Source: Dehalobacter sp. CP (lineage in GTDB: Bacteria > Bacillota_B > Desulfitobacteriia > Desulfitobacteriales > Syntrophobotulaceae). From it: a DNA stretch of 64,000 nt. Location: positions 60,424 through 124,423 of the forward strand of contig VMEE01000079.1 in NCBI GenBank assembly GCA_009910795.1. The letters run 5' to 3'. The first letter of the stretch is position 1; each line of letters begins with the position of its first letter. Position numbers and translations under genes: made by a program. The notes beneath the pieces were generated by a model. The model worked only from the letters and a program-made list of their open reading frames with translations. It did no database searches and had not been told where the DNA came from. Positions 24,610-34,578 of this stretch are shown here, piece by piece.

Positions 24610-27236
24610 AGATACATCAGGTGAAAGCAATTGAAGGTGCAAACTTTTTCAGTTACAGGCCCGTGATCCGCGGAATCGTCAGTATTGCCGAATGGCAGGG
24701 GAAAATGACCCATGAGCTTGGCGATTTCAATCAAAGATTGTTAAAGGCGCTACCTTCACTTGCCGACCATACCTGTTCCCGTGGAAAACCCGGAGGGTTT
24801 GTTGAAAGACTGGAAGAAGGAACATTGCCTGGACATGTATTGGAGCATGTCAGTATAGAATTACTGACTTTAGCCGGAGAAAAAAGCCGTTACGGCAAAA
24901 CGCGTATTCTGGTTGAAGAAATGGAAGAATATGAGGTGATCTATGAATATGAATGCAAGGAAGCAGCGATTGAGGCACTTTATGCTGCAGCCGGTTTTCT
25001 CAACCGGCTGCGCTATGGGGAAGAGCCGAATGCTGAGCCGTTGGTCGCTCAATTAAAAAAACTTCGTTCAGCGTATATGCCTGGGCCGTCCACGCAAGCC
25101 ATTCTTCAGGCTTGCCTTGACAGAGGTATTCCTTACGATAAGCTCGGGGATGGGAATCTTTATCAGCTTGGCTATGGCCGTCTGCAAAAAAGAATACAGG
25201 CGGCGATGACAAGTGGAACGAGCTGCATCGGAACAGATATTGCAGCAGACAAACAGCTTACGCGGCTAATACTCAGTGAATCTGCCATACCGGTTCCACG
25301 CGGAAAGATTGCTTCTTCGGAAGAGGAGATTCTGAAGCTGTTCCGACAATTTGACGGCAGTGTGGTTGTCAAGCCTTGTATGGGCAATCAGGGGAAAGGT
25401 GTATCTCTCAATTTAACGAAGGAAAGTGAGATTGTTAAAGCCTGCCGCCTGGCGCAGATCTACAGCACAAAGGTGATTATCGAAGAATACATCAAAGGAA
25501 ACAACTACCGGCTTCTTGTTGTTGGGGGCAAATTGGTGGCGGCGGCCAGGAGAAGACCGCCGATAGTTGCCGGAAACGGCAAATCGAGCATTGAAGAGCT
25601 GATCGAACAGGAAAATAATAATCCTCTAAGGGGAACGGGGCATGAAAAATATTTATCAAAAATCGCGGTTGATCCCGTTCTTATTTTAGATCTCAGCCGG
25701 CAGGGATTTTCGCTGAAATCTGTTCCACATCTTGGAGAAAAAGTCGTACTCCGGCAAAGTGCGAACCTCAGTACCGGATCAACGGCAGTGGACGTGACAG
25801 ATTTGGTGCACAGGGATAATGCTGAGCTGGCTGTTTATGCAGCAAGCGTACTGGGACTCGATATTGCCGGGATAGACTTTATTCTGGAAGATATCAGGCG
25901 TTCTTACCGGGAGCAGGATGGCAGAATTATTGAGGTCAATGCAGCTCCGGGTTTAAGGATGCATTTGCTGCCCAGTGCCGGCCAAAGCAGGAATATCGGC
26001 AGGGATATTGTCAATATCCTCTTTCCGCATGGAAACGGCAGAATCCCTATTGTCTCGGTGACAGGAACCAATGGCAAGACAACTGTCGTCCGTCTTTTAA
26101 GTAAAATGCTCCGGAAACAGCAGTTAACAGTAGGGATGACTTCCACGGAAGGAATCTATATTAATGACAGACTGCTCAGCAAGGGTGACCACAGCGGACC
26201 TGCCAGTGCCAGGACTGTCCTGAGACACCCCGATGTCCAAGTTGCAGTCCTGGAAACAGCCAGAGGGGGGATTTTACGGGCGGGTCTCGGTTATGATTAT
26301 GCGGATGTCGCGATTATCACAAATATTTCTGAGGATCATCTCGGTCAATACGGTATTGATACTATTGAGGATTTGAGCAAGGTGAAGAGTCTGGTTGCTG
26401 AAAGAGTACAAAAGCATGGTTTTGCCATTCTAAATGCGGATGATCCTCAGGTTGTGAACCTGGACCAAAAAGCCAGTGGCCATGTTATTTACTTTAGTAC
26501 CGAAATCCAAAACAGAAGAATCTGTAAACACCTGGCGTTTGGAGGGGTTGCCGTGGTCGCAGATCAGAAGAAGATATGGATTTACCAGGGGACCTGCGGC
26601 TCAACTGTTTGTAACCTGAACAAAATCCCGATTACCTGGGGAGGAAAAGCGAGGCATAATGTTCAAAATGTCCTGGCAGCTGTTGCAGCTTGCTACGCTT
26701 TGGGATATACTGCTCCGCAAATCAGGAGGGCGGTAAGCGGCTTTGGGCAAAATCCTGAAGATAATCAGGGAAGGCTCGAATATTATGAAATGGATGGCTT
26801 TAAGGTAATTCTGGATTACGGTCATAACCCCGCCGGTATTAAAGAGGTTGTCCAAACACTTCAGACGATTGGGCACAAGAGGATTGTAGGGTGTATCGGC
26901 TTGCCCGGTGACAGAAGCGACACCACAGTAAAACAATTTGCCAGGGAAGCTGCCGCAGGATTTGATCTACTGTATATTAAGGAAGATGCAGATCTGCGAG
27001 GCAGAAAATCAGGAGAAATTGCGCATATGATCTATGAAGAGGCTTTAAGGGAAGGGAAAAAGGCAAGTTCAATAAAGATCATTCTTAAGGAAGAGGAAGC
27101 CTTGCGCGAAGCTCTGGCAAAAGCCAGAGAAGGAGATATTGTTGTGATCTTTTATGAAAAAGCAGAGCCGTTAAGAAAAATCATTAATGATCACCTCAAT
27201 TTAATCCTGCCGGAAATAAGAAATTTGGCGGATTAG
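24606..27236 (+). CDS. cphA: cyanophycin synthetase
   Basis: 876 residues, the usual CphA size. An N-terminal domain (about 1-160) precedes an ATP-grasp domain (about 200-470; VVVKPCMGNQGKGVS, YRLLVVGGKLVAAARR, DIAGIDFILED...IEVNAAPGLRMHL) and a C-terminal Mur-ligase domain with VTGTNGKTTVVRLL, ITNISEDHLGQYG and DYGHNPAGI. It adds Asp to the backbone and Arg to side chains with ATP, making a nitrogen reserve. It overlaps cphB by four bases. CphA in non-cyanobacterial Firmicutes such as Desulfitobacterium is known. Confidence 0.95.
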   Translation: MKIHQVKAIEGANFFSYRPVIRGIVSIAEWQGKMTHELGDFNQRLLKALPSLADHTCSRGKPGGFVERLEEGTLPGHVLEHVSIELLTLAGEKSRYGKTRILVEEMEEYEVIYEYECKEAAIEALYAAAGFLNRLRYGEEPNAEPLVAQLKKLRSAYMPGPSTQAILQACLDRGIPYDKLGDGNLYQLGYGRLQKRIQAAMTSGTSCIGTDIAADKQLTRLILSESAIPVPRGKIASSEEEILKLFRQFDGSVVVKPCMGNQGKGVSLNLTKESEIVKACRLAQIYSTKVIIEEYIKGNNYRLLVVGGKLVAAARRRPPIVAGNGKSSIEELIEQENNNPLRGTGHEKYLSKIAVDPVLILDLSRQGFSLKSVPHLGEKVVLRQSANLSTGSTAVDVTDLVHRDNAELAVYAASVLGLDIAGIDFILEDIRRSYREQDGRIIEVNAAPGLRMHLLPSAGQSRNIGRDIVNILFPHGNGRIPIVSVTGTNGKTTVVRLLSKMLRKQQLTVGMTSTEGIYINDRLLSKGDHSGPASARTVLRHPDVQVAVLETARGGILRAGLGYDYADVAIITNISEDHLGQYGIDTIEDLSKVKSLVAERVQKHGFAILNADDPQVVNLDQKASGHVIYFSTEIQNRRICKHLAFGGVAVVADQKKIWIYQGTCGSTVCNLNKIPITWGGKARHNVQNVLAAVAACYALGYTAPQIRRAVSGFGQNPEDNQGRLEYYEMDGFKVILDYGHNPAGIKEVVQTLQTIGHKRIVGCIGLPGDRSDTTVKQFAREAAAGFDLLYIKEDADLRGRKSGEIAHMIYEEALREGKKASSIKIILKEEEALREALAKAREGDIVVIFYEKAEPLRKIINDHLNLILPEIRNLAD

Positions 27237-27315
27237 AATATTTTTCTGGCAGGATGAGGGTGTAATACGCTATAATATTAGGAAAATAATTCTATCGTAT
27301 CAAAGGTAAAAGAAC

Positions 27316-28245
27316 TTGGTAAATATGAAAGAAAATTCTGTGGTTGTTTTGGCACCGGCCAAGATAAACCTTGCGCTGGCTGTCAATGATATCAGGGCTG
27401 ACGGATATCATAGTCTTGAAACGGTCTTTCAATCTGTGTCTCTGTTTGACCGGGTTGAGATCACACTTCAAGGTGGCGGGATATCTTGCCTTTGCGGCGA
27501 ATTAAGCGGCGAAAAAAATCTCGCTTATCAGGCTGCCGGGCTTTTTCTGGATGAATATAAGACCAGGACGTCAGGTGCCATTCCCGGAGTTGAGATTAAG
27601 ATCGAAAAACATATTCCGTTGCAGGCGGGGCTTGCCGGGGGAAGCAGTGATGCCGCAGCTGTTCTTATAGGATTGAACAGGCTACTGTCAAATCCTTTCT
27701 CCTATGAACATTTAGTGGGGCTGGCTAAACAATGTGGTTCGGATACGGCATTTTGTCTGCTTGGAGGAACAGCATGGGGGGAAGGGACCGGTTCTGAACT
27801 CCAAGAACTCCCCCCGGCACCCGAGATGGATATCATCCTGGTTAAACCGGAGCAGGGGGTAAGCACTGCAGATGCATATCGATTGTTTGATAAACGCGCT
27901 GAGTTTTCGAAGCTCAATCAACAAAGATGGGTGAGTGTTCTAAGTGCTGCCAGGATCGATACGATTGGCAGAATGCTTTCTAATGATCTGGAGAATATTG
28001 TTTTTGATCTTGTCCCTAAGATTTCTGTCTTAAAACGGCTGTTGCTGGAAGGAGGCTGCCTTGGAGCTCTGATGTCCGGAAGCGGGTCTACAATGTTCGG
28101 AATCGTAAAGGATTATAGTCAGGGGGAAAAGATGCGCAAGGTTCTGGCTGAGAAGGGTTATCATCAAACCTGGTTAGTAAAAACGATTGGTTCTCGAAAT
28201 ATTAATCTGGAGAAAAGGAGTGATTTTTGGTGGAAAGACGTTTAG
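27316..28245 (+). CDS. ispE: 4-diphosphocytidyl-2-C-methyl-D-erythritol kinase
   Basis: 309 residues. A GHMP kinase of the non-mevalonate isoprenoid pathway: APAKINLALAVNDIRADGYH near the N-terminus, the ATP-binding glycine-rich loop PLQAGLAGGSSDAAA, and LMSGSGSTMFGI near the end. TTG 27316 has AAAGG nine bases upstream; the ATG at 27325 (MKENS) has no comparable site, so TTG is favoured. A TATAAT lies at 27271-27276 without a clear -35. The 3-prime end overlaps the next gene. Position before purR is as in B. subtilis. Confidence 0.93.
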   Translation: MVNMKENSVVVLAPAKINLALAVNDIRADGYHSLETVFQSVSLFDRVEITLQGGGISCLCGELSGEKNLAYQAAGLFLDEYKTRTSGAIPGVEIKIEKHIPLQAGLAGGSSDAAAVLIGLNRLLSNPFSYEHLVGLAKQCGSDTAFCLLGGTAWGEGTGSELQELPPAPEMDIILVKPEQGVSTADAYRLFDKRAEFSKLNQQRWVSVLSAARIDTIGRMLSNDLENIVFDLVPKISVLKRLLLEGGCLGALMSGSGSTMFGIVKDYSQGEKMRKVLAEKGYHQTWLVKTIGSRNINLEKRSDFWWKDV

Positions 28246-28916
28246 TACCGGTAAAACTTGATAGTTATAAACCTCTGAGGGAAATTGTGCTTGAGGCCCT
28301 ACGGGAGGCTATCGTCAGTGGAGTCCTGGAGCCAGGAGAACGCTTGATGGAAATCCAGCTGGCAGAAGAAATGGGCGTAAGCCGTACACCTGTAAGAGAA
28401 GCGATCCGCAAACTTGAACTGGAGGGCTTCGTGGTCATGGTTCCGCGAAGGGGCGCTTATGTGGCAGGGGTCTCTCATAAGGATGTTAAAGACGTATTTG
28501 AAATTCGCGCAGCCCTGGAAGGACTGGCAGCAGGACTCGCCGCCGAGAAGATTACAGAAGAAGAAATTGACGAGATGGAACGGATTTTATATTATGAAAA
28601 AATGCCTGATTCTCTGGATGTTATTGTCCAGTCCGATATAGACTTCCACGCTCTTTTGTATAAGGCAAGCAGGAATGAGAGGCTGATTCAGATTCTTGCG
28701 AACCTGAAAGAGCAGACACAGCGGTTCCGGACAACATCTTTGGCAGTTCCGGGAAGGGTTAAAAATACGATTCAGGAACACCGGGCGATCATTGATGCTG
28801 TGGCAAGGCATGATGTGGAAGAAGCGCAAAAGCTTGCAGCGGCACATATTGAAAATGCCGGGAATGTCATGTTTGAAGCTTTAAGGGGTATGTCGTCGAG
28901 CCGCAAAAGCGAATAA
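28230..28916 (+). CDS. GntR-family regulator, FadR/FCD subfamily
   Basis: 228 residues. The GntR helix-turn-helix is at about 12-75 (LREIVLEALREAIVSG...ERLMEIQLAEEMGVSRTPVREAIRKL), and an all-helical FCD ligand domain follows with the metal-binding pattern FHALLY...EHRAIIDAV...AAAHIENA. GTG 28230 lies nine bases after AGGAG; TTG 28227 is also possible. It overlaps ispE by 16 bases, and is an extra gene between ispE and purR compared with B. subtilis. Ligand and targets are unknown. Confidence 0.88.
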   Translation: MERRLVPVKLDSYKPLREIVLEALREAIVSGVLEPGERLMEIQLAEEMGVSRTPVREAIRKLELEGFVVMVPRRGAYVAGVSHKDVKDVFEIRAALEGLAAGLAAEKITEEEIDEMERILYYEKMPDSLDVIVQSDIDFHALLYKASRNERLIQILANLKEQTQRFRTTSLAVPGRVKNTIQEHRAIIDAVARHDVEEAQKLAAAHIENAGNVMFEALRGMSSSRKSE

Positions 28917-28963
28917 CAGTTCCTGCATAGTGTTTTATGAGATGAAATAAAAGAGATGATTGC

Positions 28964-29776
28964 ATGAAAAGAATTGAAAGAATGATTGCGTTAACAGAAA
29001 TCCTGATTTCCCACCCGAATGAGCTTTTGACTTTGGGTTTTTTTGCCGACCGTTTTGACACTGCGAGATCGACCATCAGTGAAGACCTGGTCGCGATTAA
29101 AGAAAGTTTAACGCTCACGGACAAGGGCAATTTGGATACAATTTCAGGGGCGGCCGGAGGTGTCAAGTATTTGCCCGGAATCGGCAGAGAAGAAGCAAAA
29201 AACTTCCTGACATCTCTTGCCGGAAATTTAAATGCGGGCGACAGAACGCTTCCTGGCGGATTTCTTTATATGTCTGATATTCTCTATAATCCGATCATTG
29301 CCAGGAAATTAGGGCTTATTTTTGCGAGCGTTTTTCGGAAAAGAAGTCCTGAAGCCGTGATAACGATTGAAACAAAAGGAATTCCGCTGGCCCTGATGAC
29401 TGCTGATGCGCTGGGTGTACCTGCTGTTGTGGTGCAGCATGGCAATAAGGTGACGGAAGGTTCTTCGGTTAGTATTAATTACATATCCGGTTCCTCCAAA
29501 AGAATTCAGACCATGTCTTTAACCCGCAAGGCTTTGGGTACCGGGAAAAAAGTGCTGATCATTGATGATTTCATTAAAGCCGGGGGCACAGCCAAAGGGC
29601 TGATCGACCTTATGCAGGAATTTGATGCCAAAGTCGTAGGCCTTGGCATTTTGATGGAAGATACACTCTGGAATAACTCAAGGCTAGTCGAAGACTACCT
29701 TGCTCTTCTGCAGCTGGAAATAGATTCTTCAAAAGGCAGGACGTTTGTCAAGGCAAATGACCCAAAAATGATGTAG
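28964..29776 (+). CDS. purR: purine operon repressor PurR
   Basis: 270 residues of the Bacillus-type PurR: an N-terminal winged helix (RMIALTEILISHPNELLTLGFFADRF...RSTISEDLVAIKESL) and a phosphoribosyltransferase-like effector domain with the PRPP motif VLIIDDFIKAGGTAKG. It represses purine biosynthesis genes and is released by PRPP. It stands between ispE (plus one GntR gene) and spoVG as in B. subtilis. yabJ, which lies between purR and spoVG in B. subtilis, is absent. Confidence 0.94.
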   Translation: MKRIERMIALTEILISHPNELLTLGFFADRFDTARSTISEDLVAIKESLTLTDKGNLDTISGAAGGVKYLPGIGREEAKNFLTSLAGNLNAGDRTLPGGFLYMSDILYNPIIARKLGLIFASVFRKRSPEAVITIETKGIPLALMTADALGVPAVVVQHGNKVTEGSSVSINYISGSSKRIQTMSLTRKALGTGKKVLIIDDFIKAGGTAKGLIDLMQEFDAKVVGLGILMEDTLWNNSRLVEDYLALLQLEIDSSKGRTFVKANDPKMM

Positions 29777-29810
29777 AATATTTTGAATTGGAAATTTTTT
29801 TTGCTAAAAA

Positions 29811-29839
29811 GAAGGAGTTTTTTGCCAAATAGAGAATAA
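29811..29839 (+). promoter_or_regulatory. sigma-H-type promoter of spoVG
   Basis: GAAGGAGTT (29811-29819) and GAGAATAA (29832-29839) are 12 bases apart. They fit the sigma-H consensus RNAGGAWWW-N11/12-RNGAATWW with one mismatch. spoVG is a classical sigma-H gene. The predicted start is near 29846. Confidence 0.6.
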
Positions 29840-29888
29840 AAAAAGAAGATTTTTCTGGAGGCGAAAGAGAAGGGTGGTGATTCTCAGC

Positions 29889-30146
29889 ATGGAGATTACT
29901 GACGTCAGAGTCCGAAAGGTAAATGCCGAAGGCAAGATGAAAGCAGTCGTATCGGTTACATTTGACAACGAGTTTGTTGTTCACGATGTAAAAGTGGTTG
30001 AAGGGACGAATGGTTTATTTGTGGCGATGCCCAGTCGAAAGACCCCGGAAGGCGATTTTCGCGATATTGCCCACCCGATTTCATCTGCGGCAAGAGAAAA
30101 AATCCAGACTAAGGTACTAGAAGAATACGGAAAGGGCATTGAATAA
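29889..30146 (+). CDS. spoVG: septation/sporulation regulator SpoVG
   Basis: 85 residues: [40 protein letters not shown] and [10 protein letters not shown] are nearly identical in pattern to B. subtilis SpoVG, a small nucleic-acid-binding protein affecting asymmetric septation and, in other species, RNA-level regulation. The ATG at 29889 gives the standard N-terminus and is served by GGTGGTGA. GTG codons at 29874/29877 are in frame but would add non-conserved residues. A terminator follows. Confidence 0.95.
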   Translation: MEITDVRVRKVNAEGKMKAVVSVTFDNEFVVHDVKVVEGTNGLFVAMPSRKTPEGDFRDIAHPISSAAREKIQTKVLEEYGKGIE

Positions 30147-30165
30147 TATTTGATTTTGCTGAGGA

Positions 30166-30195
30166 GAGACCATCATTTGAGAGGTCTCTTTTTTA
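30166..30195 (+). terminator. intrinsic terminator of spoVG
   Basis: AGAGACC (30166-30172) pairs with GGTCTCT (30184-30190), followed by TTTTTT. It starts 20 bases after the stop codon. Confidence 0.85.
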
Positions 30196-30376
30196 TCATA
30201 TTAAATAAAACTGCAATAATATAGGCGGAATACAAAAAAATATCTGTAATTTCTTTTTATTCTTGGCAATAATTCGTTATAATAATGAAGTACGACTATG
30301 CGAGTATCTGCTCATCCATTATAGGATATTTTAAGGTTGATAAGGTACTTGATCACTTTGGAGGATAAATAAGGAA

Positions 30377-31738
30377 ATGTCTCATTTTACAGCAGTCATT
30401 TTGGCTGCGGGAAAAGGTACCCGTATGAAATCGGAATTACCGAAAGTGATGCACACTCTGGCTGGCCGTCCGCTGATTGACCACGTTCTGGAGAAGGTTG
30501 CAAAACCGGGAATTAATGATGTCATTACGATTGTCGGTCATGGCCGCGAAATGTTGTCGGAACACCTTGGGGAACGAACCAGGGTGGTTGTTCAGGAAGA
30601 ACAATTGGGTACAGGTCACGCCATGATGCAGGTATTGCCATTGGTCGATGAAGACAGTAGCATTCTGGTCTTAAGCGGGGATCAGCCGCTTTTAGCGGGG
30701 CATACGCTTCAGTCATTAATGGAGATTCACCAAAAGACGGGCTCTTCAGCCACAGTACTCACGGCAATCATGGAGAATCCTTCTGGTTATGGAAGGATAT
30801 TGAAAGAGAACAATGTTTTTCAAGGCATTATCGAAGAAAAAGATGCAGATGCTTTGCAAAAAGGGATTAAGGAGATCAATACAGGCACCTATTGTTTCAA
30901 CGGAGCAGCCTTGAAATTTGCGCTTCAGAAGATTACGCCTAAAAATGCCCAGGGCGAGTATTATCTCACTGATGTCTTTGATATCCTACTTTCGTCCGGT
31001 CAAAAAATTGAGGTCTTTTGTACGAACGACCCGTCAGAAGCTTTAGGCATTAATAATCGGGTTCAGCTGGCTGAAGCCGAGGATATCTTGTATGATCGAA
31101 TCAGAAAATACTGGATGATGGAGGGAGTAACGATCATCAATCCTCCATCGGTTTTTATAGATGCGGAAGTTGTTCTTGGGAAGGACGTCATCCTTAATCC
31201 TTTTACGATAATTAAAGGAAATACCAGGATTGAAGAAGGCGCGAACATTGGCCCCTCGACAACACTGATCAACTGTGTTTGTCAGAAGGGATGTCAAATC
31301 GAGCACTCTGTTGCGCGAGACGCAGTGATCGGAGAGAATTGCCTTGTGGGACCGTATGCTTACCTGAGACCCGGAACGGTTTTGGGTAAAGAGGTTAAAG
31401 TTGGTGATTTCGTAGAAATTAAAAACAGCATCATTGAAGAGGGAACCAAAGTCCCTCACCTGAGCTATATTGGTGATTCCAGATTGGGCAAAAATGTGAA
31501 CATAGGTGCCGGAACGATTACCTGCAACTATGATGGTGAGAATAAGCATCAGACCATTATTGAAGACCGTGTTTTTGTCGGCAGCAATACAAACTTTGTT
31601 GCTCCGGTATCCATCGGCAAAGAAGCAGTCATCGGCGCCGGGTCAACAATTACGAAAGATGTTCCTGGTCAGGCTCTGGCGATCGAAAGATCACAACAGC
31701 GAATTATTGAAAATTGGCACTCGGCCAAGAAAAAGTAG
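30377..31738 (+). CDS. glmU: bifunctional UDP-GlcNAc pyrophosphorylase / GlcN-1-P acetyltransferase
   Basis: 453 residues. The N-terminal nucleotidyltransferase has [20 protein letters not shown]; the C-terminal left-handed beta-helix shows hexapeptide repeats ([23 protein letters not shown]) and the acetyl-CoA-site motif [10 protein letters not shown]. It makes UDP-GlcNAc for peptidoglycan. Ribosome site GGAGGATAAATAAGG precedes the ATG. A TATAAT lies at 30279-30284 without a convincing -35. The stop is ten bases before prs; glmU-prs is the B. subtilis order. Confidence 0.96.
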   Translation: MSHFTAVILAAGKGTRMKSELPKVMHTLAGRPLIDHVLEKVAKPGINDVITIVGHGREMLSEHLGERTRVVVQEEQLGTGHAMMQVLPLVDEDSSILVLSGDQPLLAGHTLQSLMEIHQKTGSSATVLTAIMENPSGYGRILKENNVFQGIIEEKDADALQKGIKEINTGTYCFNGAALKFALQKITPKNAQGEYYLTDVFDILLSSGQKIEVFCTNDPSEALGINNRVQLAEAEDILYDRIRKYWMMEGVTIINPPSVFIDAEVVLGKDVILNPFTIIKGNTRIEEGANIGPSTTLINCVCQKGCQIEHSVARDAVIGENCLVGPYAYLRPGTVLGKEVKVGDFVEIKNSIIEEGTKVPHLSYIGDSRLGKNVNIGAGTITCNYDGENKHQTIIEDRVFVGSNTNFVAPVSIGKEAVIGAGSTITKDVPGQALAIERSQQRIIENWHSAKKK

Positions 31739-31748
31739 GGGGAAAATT

Positions 31749-32690
31749 ATGGCTACGAAAGAACTTAAAATTTTTTGCGGAAACGCAAATAGGGAACTCG
31801 CGCAGGAGATTGCCGATTATCTTGGCATTTCCATGGGGGTTGCCAATGTCAAAACATTTATGGACGGCGAAATCAACATCGGAATTGATGAAAGCGTAAG
31901 GGGTGCCGATGTGTTTGTTGTTCAGCCGACCTGCGCGCCAACCAACGATAGTATTATGGAACTGTTAATCCTTATTGATGCCTTGCGGAGAGCGTCAGCC
32001 TATCGGATTACGGCAGTGGTCCCCTATTACGGCTATGCCAGACAGGAAAGGAAGACAAAGGCCAGGGAACCGATTACGGCGAAACTCATGGCCAATCTTA
32101 TAACGACTGCTGGAGCGGATCGTCTGGTGGCTATGGATCTTCATGCACCTGCAATTCAGGGATTTTTCGACATTCCAGTTGATCATCTCCCCGGAGTACC
32201 GATCCTCGCGGAATATTTTATGGAGAAGAAACTCGAAGATATTTGCGTTGTATCACCTGATATCGGAGGAGTCGGCAGGGCCAGGAATTTTGCGGAACGA
32301 ATCGGGGCATCGCTCGCAATTGTGGATAAACGTCGGCCTGAACCGAATGTATCAAAAATAATGCATGTCATCGGTGACCTGCAGGGAAAAATAGCAGTAC
32401 TTATTGACGATATCACAGATACCGGCGGTACGATTACCCAGGCTGCAGCTGTACTGATGGAAAAAGGAGCCAAAGAGGTCTATGCCTGCTGTACGCACCC
32501 GGTATTATCTGGTCCTGCTATCGGCATTCTCGAAAAATCCGTTATTAAAGAATTTGTCGTAACAAATACCATTCCTTTAACCCCGGAAAAGAAGATTGAT
32601 AAGATTAAAGTGCTTTCTGTTGCTCCTTTATTGGGAGAAGCTATCGTTAGAATCCATGAGGATTTATCCGTCAGTAAATTATTCAGTTAG
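31749..32690 (+). CDS. prs: ribose-phosphate pyrophosphokinase
   Basis: 313 residues, the class I PRPP synthase length. Motifs: [55 protein letters not shown] and the PRPP loop [13 protein letters not shown]. It supplies PRPP for purine, pyrimidine, NAD, His and Trp synthesis, and PRPP is also the effector of PurR encoded nearby. The ATG has AGGGGGA just before it, overlapping the glmU stop region. It ends 13 bases from the convergent PRC-barrel gene. Confidence 0.97.
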   Translation: MATKELKIFCGNANRELAQEIADYLGISMGVANVKTFMDGEINIGIDESVRGADVFVVQPTCAPTNDSIMELLILIDALRRASAYRITAVVPYYGYARQERKTKAREPITAKLMANLITTAGADRLVAMDLHAPAIQGFFDIPVDHLPGVPILAEYFMEKKLEDICVVSPDIGGVGRARNFAERIGASLAIVDKRRPEPNVSKIMHVIGDLQGKIAVLIDDITDTGGTITQAAAVLMEKGAKEVYACCTHPVLSGPAIGILEKSVIKEFVVTNTIPLTPEKKIDKIKVLSVAPLLGEAIVRIHEDLSVSKLFS

Positions 32691-32703
32691 TTCTTCAGAG
32701 CAC

Positions 32704-33462
32704 TCAGATAAGGCCGTCTTTGGGACCCTTGTCTGCATTGGTGGCTTCTTCATTCTGCCCCTCGCAGAAATTATCCGTAACAGACGTGCTGATTTCTGCT
32801 GTGACAGGTTGAATTGGCTTGTCTGTATCATCCGGGAAATCTTCGTTTGTTTCAGCGTCCTTATTCTTTTTCCAGAATCTGTTCAGATCCTGACTTTTTC
32901 GGCTTGCCTTTTGGGAAGCAACCTGGATCATGGATTTGACATTATCATTGATGCCTTTCGTAAAAAGTTCAAGTCTTTCTTCACAGCCTTTGACCACCAC
33001 GACGACATCGGAACCGATGGTAAGAATATCGTCCGCTTTCAAGCTGGCTTTTCCCTTGAAAAGACCCTCTATTTTACCTCCGGAGATATCAAGACTTGAT
33101 ATCATGCCATTTTCGGTATCGATATAGAACTCTTCAATGATACCGAGGGTTTTGCCGCTGGCAGTAATGACTTTTGTTCCAATGATCGCCGTTTTTTCTT
33201 TGAGAAGTTCTAAAATATCAGGTAAATTTGTGGCTTTTTCCGCCTGATTCTCAGTGCTGACGGTGATGACGTTTTCACCAATGCTGACAACCCTGTTATA
33301 AGGAATAATACGCTGTTCTTTGAAGAACCCCTTGGGGTCGACCATCAATGCGGCAACAGCTTTGGCTTTCGGGTCAATGACGATATTGCGCACAAACCCG
33401 ATTTGTTGGCCTTCTTTTAGAGAAATAATCGGCAGGGATAAAATTTTTTTACTGGGCAGCAT
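32704..33462 (-). CDS. PRC-barrel domain protein
   Basis: 252 residues with two PRC-barrel-like units in the first 170 residues (PIISLKEGQQIGFVRNIVIDP and GTKVITASGKTLGIIEEFYID) and a long polar, acidic C-terminal tail from about residue 190. PRC-barrel proteins of Firmicutes (YlmC/YrrD type) are small, often sporulation-linked proteins of unclear activity. It is the only minus-strand gene in this stretch and is convergent with prs. AAAGGAGGG precedes the ATG. Function is not known. Confidence 0.8.
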   Translation of the reverse strand: MLPSKKILSLPIISLKEGQQIGFVRNIVIDPKAKAVAALMVDPKGFFKEQRIIPYNRVVSIGENVITVSTENQAEKATNLPDILELLKEKTAIIGTKVITASGKTLGIIEEFYIDTENGMISSLDISGGKIEGLFKGKASLKADDILTIGSDVVVVVKGCEERLELFTKGINDNVKSMIQVASQKASRKSQDLNRFWKKNKDAETNEDFPDDTDKPIQPVTAEISTSVTDNFCEGQNEEATNADKGPKDGLI

Positions 33463-33546
33463 AGGATTCCCTCCTTTTTAAAGTCTATCAGGAAAATGCT
33501 AACAGCTTTCCGATAGATCTAAGTGCAACTAAGGCTACCGCCAAAG

Positions 33547-33566
33547 CTTGGCGCCAGCCAAGTTTT
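33547..33566 (+). other. hairpin with short U-run between PRC-barrel gene and pth
   Basis: CTTGGC (33547-33552) and GCCAAG (33557-33562) pair around GCCA, followed by TTTT. No plus-strand gene ends upstream, so it is either a leader structure of pth or incidental. Confidence 0.35.
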
Positions 33567-33664
33567 CAAAAAAATAATCTATATAAAATTAATCCTTGAT
33601 TGATGCTGTTCTGTCTATTCAATTTATGCTTAGGACTTAAACGATATGCCGATAAGGAGAATTT

Positions 33665-34237
33665 ATGAGGGCTGTAATCGGTCTCGGGAATCCGGGAGTT
33701 AAATATAGCGAGACAAAACATAATGCAGGGTTCATGCTATTGGACAGAATTGCTGCTCAGGAAGGATTGTCTTTCCGTAATGATTTTCGCGGCAAAGTGG
33801 CTGAAATAAGAAACAAAGATGAGCGGATATTCTTTCTGAAGCCAATTACCTATATGAATCTAAGCGGTTTAGCCGTTGGGGAACTGATAAGTTATTATAA
33901 AATAAATACGCAGAATATATTGGTGGTCCATGATGATATGGATCTCCCCCTCGGCAGGATACGATTAAGGTCCAAAGGGAGTGCAGGGGGACACAACGGA
34001 CTGAAATCCATCATTGCGGAATTGGGGTCACAGGATTTCTGGCGTCTTAAAATCGGCGTTGGAAGACCAAAGGCAGAATTTGATGTGGTTAACCATGTAC
34101 TCTCAACGTTTGCCAAAGAGGAAAAAGCAGTGTTGGATGGTACCCTGGACAGGGCACAGCGTGCTGTGGGATTGTGGATAGAGGGCCACGGGGATGAGGC
34201 CATGAATCTATTTAACCAGGAGAAACAGTCACTTTAA
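33665..34237 (+). CDS. pth: peptidyl-tRNA hydrolase
   Basis: 190 residues. AVIGLGNPGVKYSETKHNAGF holds the catalytic His19; TYMNLSG, VVHDDMDLPLGRIRLR and GGHNGLKSI are the other family motifs. It recycles peptidyl-tRNA released from stalled ribosomes. AAGGAG lies seven bases before the ATG. Gene order pth-fin-mfd is as in B. subtilis. Confidence 0.96.
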   Translation: MRAVIGLGNPGVKYSETKHNAGFMLLDRIAAQEGLSFRNDFRGKVAEIRNKDERIFFLKPITYMNLSGLAVGELISYYKINTQNILVVHDDMDLPLGRIRLRSKGSAGGHNGLKSIIAELGSQDFWRLKIGVGRPKAEFDVVNHVLSTFAKEEKAVLDGTLDRAQRAVGLWIEGHGDEAMNLFNQEKQSL

Positions 34238-34303
34238 ATAAAGCTGAAGCGTATAACCTTGGATTGGATAGGCAAGCATATTACTCAGGAGGTGTTTTAT
34301 CCT

Positions 34304-34480
34304 ATGTATATGCTGAAAATATGCCGTTGCTGTGATACCATCGTTGGTGAACTGGAGATGGATGACACCAGGCCACTCAGGATGGATTTTTCTATTGAAA
34401 TTAAAGGCAATGTTGCCTATACACTTTGCTCAAAATGCATGAGGGAACTGGATATCAGCGGAGTGACGTACTATCAGTAA
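34304..34480 (+). CDS. fin: Fin-family small zinc-finger protein (anti-sigma-F type)
   Basis: 58 residues with two CxxC pairs, ICRCCDTIVGELE and LCSKCMRELD, the pattern of Fin (YabK), a forespore protein that inhibits sigma-F to allow the switch to sigma-G. It sits between pth and mfd as in B. subtilis. AGGAGGTG is nine bases before ATG 34304 (MYMLKICRCC). It is shorter than B. subtilis Fin (about 76 residues) and similarity outside the cysteine pairs is modest, so the call leans on position. Confidence 0.72.
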   Translation: MYMLKICRCCDTIVGELEMDDTRPLRMDFSIEIKGNVAYTLCSKCMRELDISGVTYYQ

Positions 34481-34578
34481 ATATGGTTTGCTCAACCCGA
34501 ATACTCGGAAAACAGGTATTTTCTATCCTGACCAGAGATATGATAAGGAATGAGCCACTTTTTGCAGGAGGGCAGCAG

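Noticed and set aside
31506..31748. Upstream extension of prs by 81 codons
   Set aside because: It overlaps glmU in another frame; the ATG at 31749 gives the exact PRPP synthase N-terminus and has a ribosome site.
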